Below are positions 1 through 6,326 of a stretch of DNA of 11,794 nt, in pieces. How positions within the stretch are numbered: the first letter of the stretch is position 1; each line of letters starts with the position of its first letter. A model generated the notes under the pieces. It was not told the origin of the DNA. It saw only the letters and a program-made list of their open reading frames with translations, and made no database searches. The stretch is from NCBI GenBank assembly GCA_002293275.1, contig DBCX01000006.1:1837-13630 (forward strand), read 5' to 3'. The stretch is from Cyanobacteria bacterium UBA947 (lineage in GTDB: Bacteria; Cyanobacteriota; Vampirovibrionia; Gastranaerophilales; Gastranaerophilaceae). The position numbers and the translations under genes were made by a program.

Positions 1-710
1 ATTTTTTTCAGGAAGTCCAAATCCAGCCCGATTACGCTCAACGGCTGCTTTTGGCGGGTTGCACGGACGACCTCTTTTGCCGTTTGTTCTTCAAAATAGC
101 GCCGGTTGTAAAGTCCGGTGAGGCTGTCGGTCAGCGCCTGTTTTTTAACCATATCAAACAAATCCGCGATGGTGATCGCCATCTCAACCTGGCTTGCAAA
201 CAGTTTCAGGAAATCCTGCTCAGCGGTGGTTATCCGGGCGCGCGGTGATACGATTACAAACACGCCAAACGGCTTGTGCTGCGTGAACAAAGGGATTGCC
301 ATAAGCGAGCGCGATATGTTCTGGACTGATTTTTTGACTTTAAGTTTTGACAGAATTTTGCCGGTATCGGTTGTTGTGCGCGCCTCGCGGGATTTGAGGA
401 CGTCCGATAAAAACTCATCCTCATCACAGTTTTGGATAATTTTTGACCAGATGTAGCCGAGTTCGCCTTTAAGGCTGGTATCAAGCACGCTTTGCAGGGA
501 TTCGTCGGAGTTAATCAGGTTGAAGATGTGCTGTAAGGTAAGAACCCGCTTGTTGGCAAGCTCCAAATCCTTGGTGCGCTGGGTAACTTCGGCCTCAAGG
601 CGTATGTTTATCTTGCGGATTTCTTCGTAATCCTGATTTTTGCCGAGGATGTTGCTTTCAACCTCGTTGATATTTTTGTATATCTGTTTAATAACCGACA
701 AAAAACCCAT
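1..710 (-). CDS. GAF-GGDEF protein, probable diguanylate cyclase (3' end cut by window edge)
   Basis: Reading the minus strand from the ATG at 710, 236 codons stay open to the window edge. Residues about 25-60 look like a coiled coil. Residues about 58-185 fit a GAF-type sensory domain, including a stretch near 137-156 typical of its central sheet (AIPL, FGVFVIVS). From residue 193 the start of a GGDEF domain is clear: TDSLTGLYNRRYF, then GLDLDFLKK, where D230 matches the first metal-binding aspartate. The catalytic GGDEF loop lies beyond the edge, so activity (two GTP to cyclic di-GMP) cannot be checked. There is no signal peptide or membrane segment, so the protein is probably cytosolic and senses an internal signal through GAF. 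It lies 56 nt downstream of the LysM gene but has its own extended -10 box and no Shine-Dalgarno sequence. The domain call is secure; the ligand is unknown. Confidence 0.88.
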   Translation of the reverse strand, partial: MGFLSVIKQIYKNINEVESNILGKNQDYEEIRKINIRLEAEVTQRTKDLELANKRVLTLQHIFNLINSDESLQSVLDTSLKGELGYIWSKIIQNCDEDEFLSDVLKSREARTTTDTGKILSKLKVKKSVQNISRSLMAIPLFTQHKPFGVFVIVSPRARITTAEQDFLKLFASQVEMAITIADLFDMVKKQALTDSLTGLYNRRYFEEQTAKEVVRATRQKQPLSVIGLDLDFLKK

Positions 711-716
711 GCCGAT

Positions 717-725
717 ATTGTAGCA
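717..725 (-). promoter_or_regulatory. Extended -10 promoter of the GAF-GGDEF gene, predicted leaderless
   Basis: The minus strand reads TGCTACAAT, an extended -10 box, ending 6 nt before the ATG at 710. Normal -10 to +1 spacing puts transcription start on or next to the A of the start codon. No recognisable -35 lies 16-18 nt upstream, and no purine-rich ribosome site precedes the ATG. Confidence 0.55.
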
Positions 726-766
726 CAAATTTTTTAGGAATGCCGCTTGTTTTACCTTATTTTACC

Positions 767-1453
767 CTATTGGACTTCCGCGGCGGCAGCCCTTGCAGCC
801 TTTAATTGCTCGAACAGCGGATCTATTTCGATTTTGGAGCGGAACACGTCGCCTTGCGTAATGATAGAGCCCCTGTACTGCGCGTTAATTGCGCTGTGCC
901 GTACGTTAGCGTTTTGCATTTGAAGCTCGGCAATCTTCAATTTTTGTTTGACATCGTCTGTTTGAATAGTGTCAATCTCAGCTGCTATGGCGCGCGAATC
1001 AGCGATAATCTTTTCAAGCTCCGCCGGTGTGTAACCCGGAGGGCGCAGGGCTTTATCCGCGTCATACTTTGCCTGCGCGGCTTCAAGCTTGGCTTGCGCG
1101 GTCTCTGATGGCGCAAGTTCCGCCTGCAGCGCTGCAACATCAAGTTCTGTCCTGCTAATATCGCCAAACAAGTTTCTGTCTTGATAGCTGACGCTGATTA
1201 TTTGAGGTCCTGCCGGCGCCTCTGGCTTTACGGATGCCGTCTCTTGAACCGGTGCCGCCGTTTCTGCAGGTGCTTCCGCCTGCGCGGTGCGCTCAACAAC
1301 AAGCCCCTTGTCATCTGACAGTTTCAACGTAGTGCCCGGAAAAATCAAATCAACATTCTTTATGTTGTTAGCGCGCGCGAGCGCCTCTACCGTTGTGTTG
1401 TTCGCAACTGCGATTTTTGACAGCGTATCGCCTGACTTAATAGTATAATCCAT
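767..1453 (-). CDS. LysM-domain protein with Ala/Pro/Glu linker and coiled-coil C-terminus
   Basis: The protein has 228 residues. Residues 1-47 form a single LysM domain (YTIKSGDTLSKIA, then NNIKNVDLIFPGTTLKL), a fold that normally binds N-acetylglucosamine polymers such as peptidoglycan. Residues about 50-85 are a low-complexity Ala/Pro/Glu linker. The rest is alanine- and glutamate-rich and probably helical or coiled coil, ending in an Ala-rich tail. I chose the ATG at 1453 because AAAAGGAGGA stands 7 nt before it; an upstream in-frame ATG at 1516 has no such site. No signal peptide or lipobox is visible, which is odd for a protein that should meet the cell wall. It could act inside the cell, leave by an unusual route, or belong to a larger assembly. 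It is divergent from the 79-aa gene at 1687, which has the identical ribosome site. The domain is certain; the role is unknown. Confidence 0.85.
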   Translation of the reverse strand: MDYTIKSGDTLSKIAVANNTTVEALARANNIKNVDLIFPGTTLKLSDDKGLVVERTAQAEAPAETAAPVQETASVKPEAPAGPQIISVSYQDRNLFGDISRTELDVAALQAELAPSETAQAKLEAAQAKYDADKALRPPGYTPAELEKIIADSRAIAAEIDTIQTDDVKQKLKIAELQMQNANVRHSAINAQYRGSIITQGDVFRSKIEIDPLFEQLKAARAAAAEVQ

Positions 1454-1460
1454 GACAAAT

Positions 1461-1470
1461 TCCTCCTTTT
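1461..1470 (-). promoter_or_regulatory. Strong ribosome-binding site that fixes the LysM start
   Basis: The minus strand reads AAAAGGAGGA, near-perfectly complementary to the 16S rRNA tail, 7 nt before the ATG at 1453. The same ten bases precede the divergent gene at 1687, so both proteins are probably made at high level. Confidence 0.8.
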
Positions 1471-1500
1471 CCTCGTATGAGATATTAAAGTATTTTTCCG

Positions 1501-1528
1501 AATATAAATTGCCCATGTGGATTGTAAA
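1501..1528 (-). promoter_or_regulatory. Probable sigma-70-type promoter of the LysM gene
   Basis: On the minus strand TTTACA (1528-1523) and TATATT (1506-1501) are separated by 16 nt; each differs from consensus at one position. Transcription would begin near 1494 and give a leader of about 40 nt carrying the strong AAAAGGAGGA site. Unlike most promoters here it lacks the TG extension. Confidence 0.45.
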
Positions 1529-1571
1529 TTTTTGTTAACTCAATTTAGTCCAAAAAGGCAATTTTTTAAAA

Positions 1572-1594
1572 CTTATATACTTTGTATATATAAG
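1572..1594. promoter_or_regulatory. Inverted repeat CTTATATA-N7-TATATAAG between divergent genes, possible operator
   Basis: Two perfect 8-bp arms (1572-1579 and 1587-1594) flank a 7-nt centre in the AT-rich gap between the LysM gene and the 79-aa gene. Position and symmetry fit a dimeric repressor site that could control both genes. The arms are pure AT apart from the outer C/G, so chance symmetry in AT-rich DNA is a real alternative. Confidence 0.3.
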
Positions 1595-1686
1595 CGAGTG
1601 AGATAAATAAAAAATGTTCACATATTTTATTTAAGAGCGAGTATAGGAAATCATAGATAACTCTAAATAGGAAAAGGAGGATACCC

Positions 1687-1926
1687 ATGCCGATAGGAGC
1701 AGAGGATTACATTGATCAGTTATTGGTAAAAAAGTACGCAGATGAGAAAGTCGACAACCACGACAGTATGGAGTCGATGGTGGACCCGCAAAAGATGATG
1801 GGTGCAATGAACGACTACTCCGCTATGTACAGAAATATGATGACGCTGAAACAGCGGCTGAATATTGCGTGCTACGCAATCAACGCAAGGACCGCCAGAT
1901 ACCAGAAAACATCAGCGCTCAGGTAA
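1687..1926 (+). CDS. Hypothetical protein, 79 aa, methionine-rich, unknown function
   Basis: I do not recognise this family. The start is firm: AAAAGGAGGA (1672-1681) precedes the ATG by 5-6 nt. The N-terminal half is acidic (several Asp and Glu in the first 35 residues); the C-terminal half is basic. Seven internal methionines cluster between residues about 28 and 56, in a probable helix with alternating Met and polar residues (MMGAMNDYSAMYRNMM). There is no cysteine motif, signal peptide or membrane segment. It is divergent from the LysM gene and shares its exact ribosome site, which suggests matched high expression and perhaps a joint structural role; that link is inference from layout alone. 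It ends 36 nt before maf, which has its own promoter in the gap. Confidence 0.7.
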   Translation: MPIGAEDYIDQLLVKKYADEKVDNHDSMESMVDPQKMMGAMNDYSAMYRNMMTLKQRLNIACYAINARTARYQKTSALR

Positions 1927-1947
1927 AAGATGTTAGTGGTCTGTTTT

Positions 1948-1956
1948 TGATATAAT
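1948..1956 (+). promoter_or_regulatory. Extended -10 promoter of maf, predicted leaderless
   Basis: TGATATAAT is a perfect extended -10 box. The hexamer ends at 1956 and six bases (GAGAAA) separate it from the ATG at 1963, so the transcript should start on the start codon. No good -35 is seen at 16-18 nt spacing and there is no Shine-Dalgarno sequence. Confidence 0.6.
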
Positions 1957-1962
1957 GAGAAA

Positions 1963-2508
1963 ATGGAACACGCAGTGGGAAAGATAATCCTGGCATCTTC
2001 ATCGCCGCGCCGCAGAGAAATTCTGGAGCGCGCAGGGTACAGGTTTAGAGTTATACCGTCACCGTACGAGGAAACGAATACGAGGACGGTTTTTTCTTTG
2101 GATTATATTGAGGATTTGGCGTATCAAAAGGCAAAGGCGGTTGAAGGTGATGTGGTAATCGGCGCCGACACGATGGTTGTGCTGGAGGGCAGGATTTTCG
2201 GCAAACCGTCTGATGCATCGGATGCACGCCGGATGCTGCGCGAGCTTTCGGGCAAAACGCACGAGGTTGTGACAGCTATCGCTGTTATCGCAGGCGGCAA
2301 GGCGCGCAAAAACTCCACCGTCAGCCGCGTTACGTTTGAATACTTGACCGAGGAGCAGATTTGCCGCTACGTTGAGGAGTTCAAACCGTTTGACAAAGCG
2401 GGTGCCTACGGGATACAAGAGTTGCCAAACGGGTATATAAAATCCTACGAGGGCAGTTTGGAAAACATTATAGGGCTTTGCCCCAAGGCTCTCGCGCAGT
2501 TGTTTTAA
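1963..2508 (+). CDS. maf: Maf-family nucleoside triphosphate pyrophosphatase (dTTP/UTP type)
   Basis: Maf proteins hydrolyse non-canonical or selected nucleotides to monophosphate and pyrophosphate in the cytosol; the YhdE-like branch acts on dTTP and UTP. At 181 residues this is a normal length. The N-terminal phosphate-binding motif SSSPRR is at residues 12-17. The catalytic aspartate is D69 in GADT, GKTHEV follows mid-protein, and DKAGAYGIQ lies in the C-terminal third. The GADT and DKAGAYGIQ forms favour the dTTP/UTP branch over the m7GTP-type YceF branch. The GSLENIIGL ending is also typical. The gene appears to stand alone, with an extended -10 box directly before its ATG. Family assignment is very secure; branch specificity rests on motifs only. 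Confidence 0.93.
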   Translation: MEHAVGKIILASSSPRRREILERAGYRFRVIPSPYEETNTRTVFSLDYIEDLAYQKAKAVEGDVVIGADTMVVLEGRIFGKPSDASDARRMLRELSGKTHEVVTAIAVIAGGKARKNSTVSRVTFEYLTEEQICRYVEEFKPFDKAGAYGIQELPNGYIKSYEGSLENIIGLCPKALAQLF

Positions 2509-2558
2509 TAAAAATTAACATAAATAGCAAAAATAAAATTCACGACTTTTAATATTTT

Positions 2559-2595
2559 TGTTATAATGAGTAAGTATGTAAATTATGTGAAAGGA
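2559..2595 (+). promoter_or_regulatory. Promoter and ribosome site of the 97-aa gene
   Basis: TGTTATAAT (2559-2567) is an extended -10 box. TTCACG (2539-2544) sits 17 nt upstream as a weak -35. Unlike the maf promoter it is followed by a leader of about 30 nt containing AAGGA (2591-2595), 7 nt before the ATG. Confidence 0.55.
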
Positions 2596-2602
2596 AAAAG
2601 TT

Positions 2603-2896
2603 ATGCAGGTATCATTCGGAAAAGCTTTTCTGGTTAGTGCTTCAAATAATGGAGCATTGTTTAAACGATGTATTGAAAACCCTTCAAATGATCCGGACGG
2701 GAAAGATCCGACTGTAATAATTCCGGTTGACAGTGGCGACTATCTGGTGCTCACCGACAGAACTGCGGAAGAGTATAAGAAAGAAAAGCATGAAATTCAA
2801 GCAGCCGCGCAGAAACAGTGCGATGCAACCGTCAAGGAACTTATGAGGGTCTATATTGATAACGTATGTAAAGTAGCCAAACCGACGGTATTTTAA
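2603..2896 (+). CDS. Hypothetical protein, 97 aa, unknown function
   Basis: I do not recognise a named family. Residues 1-55 look like a small beta-rich region ending in IIPVDSGDYLVLTD. Residues about 56-90 are charged and helical (AEEYKKEKHEIQAAAQKQ). Three cysteines are present (C23, C73, C89) without a metal-site pattern. The opening MQVSFGK resembles short N-termini I associate with many small hypothetical proteins of gut Gastranaerophilales; this is recollection, not a search. The start is supported by AAGGA at 2591 and an extended -10 promoter. The stop lies only 5 nt from the stop of the convergent SEC-C gene, with no terminator between them, so the transcripts probably overlap. Confidence 0.65.
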   Translation: MQVSFGKAFLVSASNNGALFKRCIENPSNDPDGKDPTVIIPVDSGDYLVLTDRTAEEYKKEKHEIQAAAQKQCDATVKELMRVYIDNVCKVAKPTVF

Positions 2897-2901
2897 CATT
2901 A

Positions 2902-4137
2902 TCAGCCGCAGCATTTTTTGAACTTTTTACCGCTGCCGCAAGGGCATTGGTCGTTGCGGCCGACGCCTGCGGTGTCAACATCGGGGCGGGCGTCCTCTTC
3001 CTCAATTATCCCCAAAACATTTGAGAACGCGCGTGATTTGTACAACACGGTTGTCGGTGAAAAGATTTTGTGTTTCATATAGCGAGGTTTGTACCAGCGC
3101 AAAAGCTCGTCCAGCGTAAGTTTCAGCCCTTCTCCAGCGCCGGGAGTCGCGTTTATCACGGCCATAAAGTTTTTGTGTTTTGCCGCGACGCGTTTTAGCA
3201 GGTTTGCGCTGATTTTATCGTTGTTGAGAAAATATCTTATACAATCCCCGTCAGGCTTGCCTTCAAAGGATTTGTTGAACGTTTCGTAAAACGGCACGGC
3301 GTAAAGCCCGAGTTCTTTGTCAAAAATAATCCCGACATCGTAGGTTTCGCTGTGCGATGCAAACCCGCCGAGAGAATTTTCAAGGAAATTGTCGTATGAG
3401 TTGTTCAGCTCGCTGACATCAAAGAACCGGTATGTTTCGGGGGTTTGGATTTTGTCCTGAAACGGTGCGCGTTCGCCGGTTTCTACAAAATTGTTGTACA
3501 AGCTGATGACTTCGTCTGCAAACTTGTTTGTGGTGATGATTTCGTCTTTGCCAAAGTAGTCAATGAATTTTTTGTGGAGCTCTGCGACGTTTTGTTCAAG
3601 TTCGGCGAGCTTTTCCGGGTTGTCCAGATAGGTCAGCTCGGGGTTTTGGACGATTTTTGCGATACAGTAGCGCATGGCTTCTTCTTTGCGGCTGACGGGC
3701 AGCACCCCTGATATTTCAAGCAGGTAGGTCTTGCCGCGGTATCCAAGCAGCCGGGCAACGATGTAGTGGCCGGAGCCGATTGTGCGAAAGTTAGTCATCT
3801 TAACTAAACTCAACGCGGTGTAGTTTTTTTCGTTGATTAGGTTGTAGAGCTCAAACCCGGTTTGGGTTTTGCGCTTGACCTCATAGACGCAGGCGCTGGA
3901 ATTCATAAGTGCCCGGACGATTTTGCTGTCGTGTTTTTCGGCGTACAGGTCAAGGATGCTTTTGTTGTTCAGGTTGCGTTCAAAGATGTAGTTAAAAACC
4001 ATCTCGGGGCTGTCGCCTCCGATTGATTTGGTGTATTCGGTAAAATCGGGCGCGACATTATCGTCCTCGCGGACAAAAGCTGCGATGTCCTTTATCACGG
4101 TGTTAATTTGTTTTGAATCTTCAAGAATTGCTGTCAT
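2902..4137 (-). CDS. Protein with C-terminal SEC-C zinc motif, large N-terminal region unknown
   Basis: The last residues contain GRNDQCPCGSGKKFKKCCG, the SEC-C motif (CPCGSGxxxKxCC) known from the SecA C-terminus, where it binds zinc and contacts SecB or the ribosome. The 395 residues before it match nothing I can name: mixed alpha/beta, no membrane segment, no signal peptide, and a helical charged stretch near residues 170-220. In many proteins the motif is an accessory tag rather than the active part. I chose the ATG at 4137 (411 aa) over a TTG at 4173 because the latter falls inside a plausible -35 box and the intervening DNA reads as a promoter. No Shine-Dalgarno sequence precedes 4137. 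It is transcribed alone, divergent from the transporter gene. The function cannot be inferred from context. Confidence 0.8.
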   Translation of the reverse strand: MTAILEDSKQINTVIKDIAAFVREDDNVAPDFTEYTKSIGGDSPEMVFNYIFERNLNNKSILDLYAEKHDSKIVRALMNSSACVYEVKRKTQTGFELYNLINEKNYTALSLVKMTNFRTIGSGHYIVARLLGYRGKTYLLEISGVLPVSRKEEAMRYCIAKIVQNPELTYLDNPEKLAELEQNVAELHKKFIDYFGKDEIITTNKFADEVISLYNNFVETGERAPFQDKIQTPETYRFFDVSELNNSYDNFLENSLGGFASHSETYDVGIIFDKELGLYAVPFYETFNKSFEGKPDGDCIRYFLNNDKISANLLKRVAAKHKNFMAVINATPGAGEGLKLTLDELLRWYKPRYMKHKIFSPTTVLYKSRAFSNVLGIIEEEDARPDVDTAGVGRNDQCPCGSGKKFKKCCG

Positions 4138-4144
4138 GTTTTTT

Positions 4145-4173
4145 AAGATAACGTAAAAAAATTGATAACTCAA
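4145..4173 (-). promoter_or_regulatory. Promoter of the SEC-C gene, predicted leaderless
   Basis: On the minus strand TTGAGT (4173-4168) and TATCTT (4150-4145) are separated by exactly 17 nt, and the -10 ends 7 nt before the ATG at 4137. Transcription would therefore start at or within a base of the start codon. Each hexamer matches consensus at four of six positions. Confidence 0.45.
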
Positions 4174-4191
4174 TAGTAAATCGGGTAGATA

Positions 4192-4244
4192 TTGACCGAA
4201 GATGAAAAATTTGCTATAATTAACGGGTTAAGAAGATTAGAGGA
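4192..4244 (+). promoter_or_regulatory. Strong promoter and ribosome site of the dicarboxylate/glutamate symporter
   Basis: TTGACC (4192-4197), a 17-nt spacer and TATAAT (4215-4220) with TG extension form the best promoter in the window. A leader of about 25 nt follows with AGAGGA (4239-4244) 8 nt before the ATG at 4253. It is back-to-back with the SEC-C promoter; the two -35 boxes are 18 bp apart. Confidence 0.7.
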
Positions 4245-4252
4245 CATTAAAA

Positions 4253-5578
4253 ATGAAATTACATATGCAGATATTGATTGCGCTGGGGTTGGGGATTAAG
4301 CGTAACTGGCACATATTTTTGGGTATAATACTGGGTATCATGTTCGGTGCATTTTTGCATGTGAACTCGCATCCGGCGATTTTAGCGGTGCTTACGTTCA
4401 TAGGTCAGGTGTTTATCCGGTTGATTCAAATGGTTGTAATCCCGCTGGTGATTTCTGCGATAGTAATAGGTATAACGAGCGTTGGTGACAACAAGCAGTT
4501 GAGCAAATTCGGGACCAAGATGGTGGTTTATTACGGTATAATAACTGTGATGGCGGTATCAATCGGTGCGGCGCTGGCGATGTTGATGAAACCGGGGCTT
4601 GGTGCGGCGCGGTTCATCACTGAGAACGCTGCAGGTGAGGTTCAAGCATCGGTTGCGACAGCGATGGCACAGCAGCAGGGCAATATCGGGCAATTGTTTT
4701 TAGATTTTCTGCCGAGCAACCCGTTCCATTCACTGGCGGTCGGAAACATGGTCTCAATTATAGTGTTTGTAGTGATTTTGGCGATTGCGCTGGCACGGGT
4801 GGGTGATGTTAACCGGCCCGTTGTTTCGTTTTTTGAGAGTATTTTTGCCGCAACGATGAAAATAACCGACTGGATTATGCTGCTTGCAGCGCCCGGTGTG
4901 TTTGCGCTGACGGCAAGCGCTGTTTCAAGTTTCGGCGGCGAAATTTTTGCAAGTATTTCAAAATATCTTGCGGTTTTGATTATCGGGTTTGCGCTGCAGC
5001 TGTTTGTTGTGTATCCGTTGTTCTTGAAATTCTTTTCAAGAATAAGCGCGGCGACATTGTATTCTGCGGTGGCGGAGGCGATGATGGTTGCTTTCGGGAC
5101 GGCGAGTTCGTCTGCGACGCTGCCTTTGACTATCGCGTGCTGTGAAAAACGCGGGATTTCGCACAAGATTGCGAGCTTTGTGCTGCCGCTTGGTGCGACG
5201 CTGAATATGGACGGAACCGCGCTGCTGCAGACTGTTGCGGTAATTTTCCTTGCGCAGGCGTATGGGGTTGTGCTGACGCCGTTCTTGATTATCCAAATTT
5301 GCGTGCTGGCGATTATTGCATCCAGTACGTGCGCGGGGATACCGGGCGCCGGATTGATTACGATTGCGTTGATTCTTAACGGAATGGGATTGAGTCCTGA
5401 GCAGTTGGTGGCAGGGTTTGCGTTCTTGTTCACAATCGAGCGGATTACGGATATGATGCGCACGCTTGTCAATGTGACATCTGATACCGTTGTTGCGGCA
5501 GCGATTGCGGACAACGAGGGTGAGATAAATTACGAACTGTTCAATAATCCGGAGGCTTACGAGGATATCACAAATTAG
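4253..5578 (+). CDS. Dicarboxylate/amino acid:cation symporter (DAACS family, GltP/GltPh-like)
   Basis: This inner-membrane carrier (441 aa, usual family length) couples uptake of glutamate, aspartate or C4-dicarboxylates to Na+ or H+. Eight membrane helices and two re-entrant hairpins are expected, and the hydrophobic pattern agrees. The serine-rich hairpin-1 motif is at 285-291 (SSSATLP), NMDGT at 318-322, and the hairpin-2 region STCAGIPGAG follows. In the last helix D400, R403, T404, N407 and D411 align with GltPh D394, R397, T398, N401 and D405. The conserved arginine argues for an acidic substrate. Two unusual changes are visible: the position of GltPh D390 is Glu (E396), and the usual glycine before the last Asp is Ser (S410). 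The ending is acidic and presumably cytosolic. It has its own strong promoter, and a GC-rich hairpin follows. The exact substrate and coupling ion cannot be read from sequence. Confidence 0.93.
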   Translation: MKLHMQILIALGLGIKRNWHIFLGIILGIMFGAFLHVNSHPAILAVLTFIGQVFIRLIQMVVIPLVISAIVIGITSVGDNKQLSKFGTKMVVYYGIITVMAVSIGAALAMLMKPGLGAARFITENAAGEVQASVATAMAQQQGNIGQLFLDFLPSNPFHSLAVGNMVSIIVFVVILAIALARVGDVNRPVVSFFESIFAATMKITDWIMLLAAPGVFALTASAVSSFGGEIFASISKYLAVLIIGFALQLFVVYPLFLKFFSRISAATLYSAVAEAMMVAFGTASSSATLPLTIACCEKRGISHKIASFVLPLGATLNMDGTALLQTVAVIFLAQAYGVVLTPFLIIQICVLAIIASSTCAGIPGAGLITIALILNGMGLSPEQLVAGFAFLFTIERITDMMRTLVNVTSDTVVAAAIADNEGEINYELFNNPEAYEDITN

Positions 5579-5592
5579 TAATAAAGTATGTC

Positions 5593-5613
5593 ACCGCGCA
5601 CTTGATGCGCGGT
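5593..5613 (+). terminator. GC-rich hairpin after the symporter gene, possible terminator
   Basis: ACCGCGCA and TGCGCGGT form a perfect 8-bp stem around a 5-nt CTTGA loop, 15 nt after the symporter stop. The following CTTCGTT is only weakly T-rich, so this is an imperfect intrinsic terminator. It might act as an attenuator or mRNA-stability hairpin, letting some reading into the downstream genes, for which I find no other clear promoter. Confidence 0.5.
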
Positions 5614-5654
5614 CTTCGTTAAAAATTGGTTTCTGGGGATACCCTGACCCGGCG

Positions 5655-6326
5655 GTGGTTTCGCAATATCAAACACAGTATCCGGACGCGCAGTGGGTAG
5701 ATTTGGATGTGGATTTTGGCGTGTCTGACAGAAAAATTTTGCCCGGTAACTATTGCAAAATCGTGAAAAACATAATTAACAACGCGCTTGACGGTGAGTA
5801 TGACGTTATTTTAGCGGCGGTGGGCAAGGACAAGTGCGACAGTGGCTGGTTTGCGGCGCAGGTGCTGCGTGATTTGGGGCTGAATGTTGTTGAGACAAAG
5901 TTTGAGTCGTTGACTCCAAGGCGGCAGCTGCAAATTTGTACAAGCGGCATGCCGCTTTACGACAAGGTTAACGCAATAACGGGTGATATTATTGCGCCTG
6001 CGGCGCGCGAGTGCGAACCTTGCAAACCCGAGTTCGGGTTTTGGGGTGTGCCGCCAAATGATTTGGAGATTTTGCGGCTTTTTCCTGATACAACGCATGT
6101 TTACGGGTGGTTAAGATGCGTGGAGGCCGGGGTTCCGGCCGATATTGAGCTGGAAATGTACGTTGACCCCGGTGTGCCGACTGTTTTTTATTCGCAGGCG
6201 TTTTGCGCCAAGGCGCAGCCGGCAAAATATCTGGCGGACAAATACAACGGGCTTTTTGTGGATATAGATGATTACGCGAACAACTCTACCCGTGCGAAGA
6301 TTGAAGCGTTTTTGAGGTTACGCTGA
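5655..6326 (+). CDS. Cysteine-rich protein resembling a shortened 2-hydroxyacyl-CoA dehydratase D-component; putative partner of the adjacent activase
   Basis: From the GTG at 5655 the protein has 223 residues with seven cysteines (C34, C61, C95, C120, C123, C155, C184). The run LPGNYC, then a YDVI strand, then KCD is reminiscent of HgdB/BcrB-type D-components, whose cysteines ligate [4Fe-4S] clusters. The ending (GVPTVFYSQAFC, then VDIDDY and STRAKIEAFL) resembles their C-terminal stretch. Real D-components are roughly 370-430 aa, so this would be a reduced relative; the resemblance is by eye and weak. GFWG occurs at 128-131 and again in the frame upstream of the GTG (codons 5628-5639), suggesting that the true start is earlier and that the protein has two related halves. 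No good start codon or ribosome site fits there. The stop overlaps the activase ATG (TGATG), implying coupled translation, which is the main support for a joint role. Confidence 0.55.
   Translation: MVSQYQTQYPDAQWVDLDVDFGVSDRKILPGNYCKIVKNIINNALDGEYDVILAAVGKDKCDSGWFAAQVLRDLGLNVVETKFESLTPRRQLQICTSGMPLYDKVNAITGDIIAPAARECEPCKPEFGFWGVPPNDLEILRLFPDTTHVYGWLRCVEAGVPADIELEMYVDPGVPTVFYSQAFCAKAQPAKYLADKYNGLFVDIDDYANNSTRAKIEAFLRLR

Noticed and set aside
118..456. Plus-strand open frame of 112 codons
   Set aside because: It is the shadow of the GAF-GGDEF gene on the other strand, which shows real domain motifs.
1454..1516. Upstream ATG for the LysM protein, adding 21 residues
   Set aside because: The extra peptide is not a signal sequence, and the strong SD at 1461-1470 points to the ATG at 1453.
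4138..4173. Upstream TTG start for the SEC-C protein, adding 12 residues
   Set aside because: The TTG falls inside the -35 box of a well-spaced promoter, and the added residues precede no ribosome site; the ATG at 4137 fits better.
4642..5514. Long 290-codon open frame on the minus strand
   Set aside because: It lies wholly antisense to the symporter, whose motifs are unambiguous, and its translation is low-complexity and matches no family.
5588..5605. ATG start of a short gene inside the hairpin
   Set aside because: It reaches a stop after five codons and has no ribosome site.
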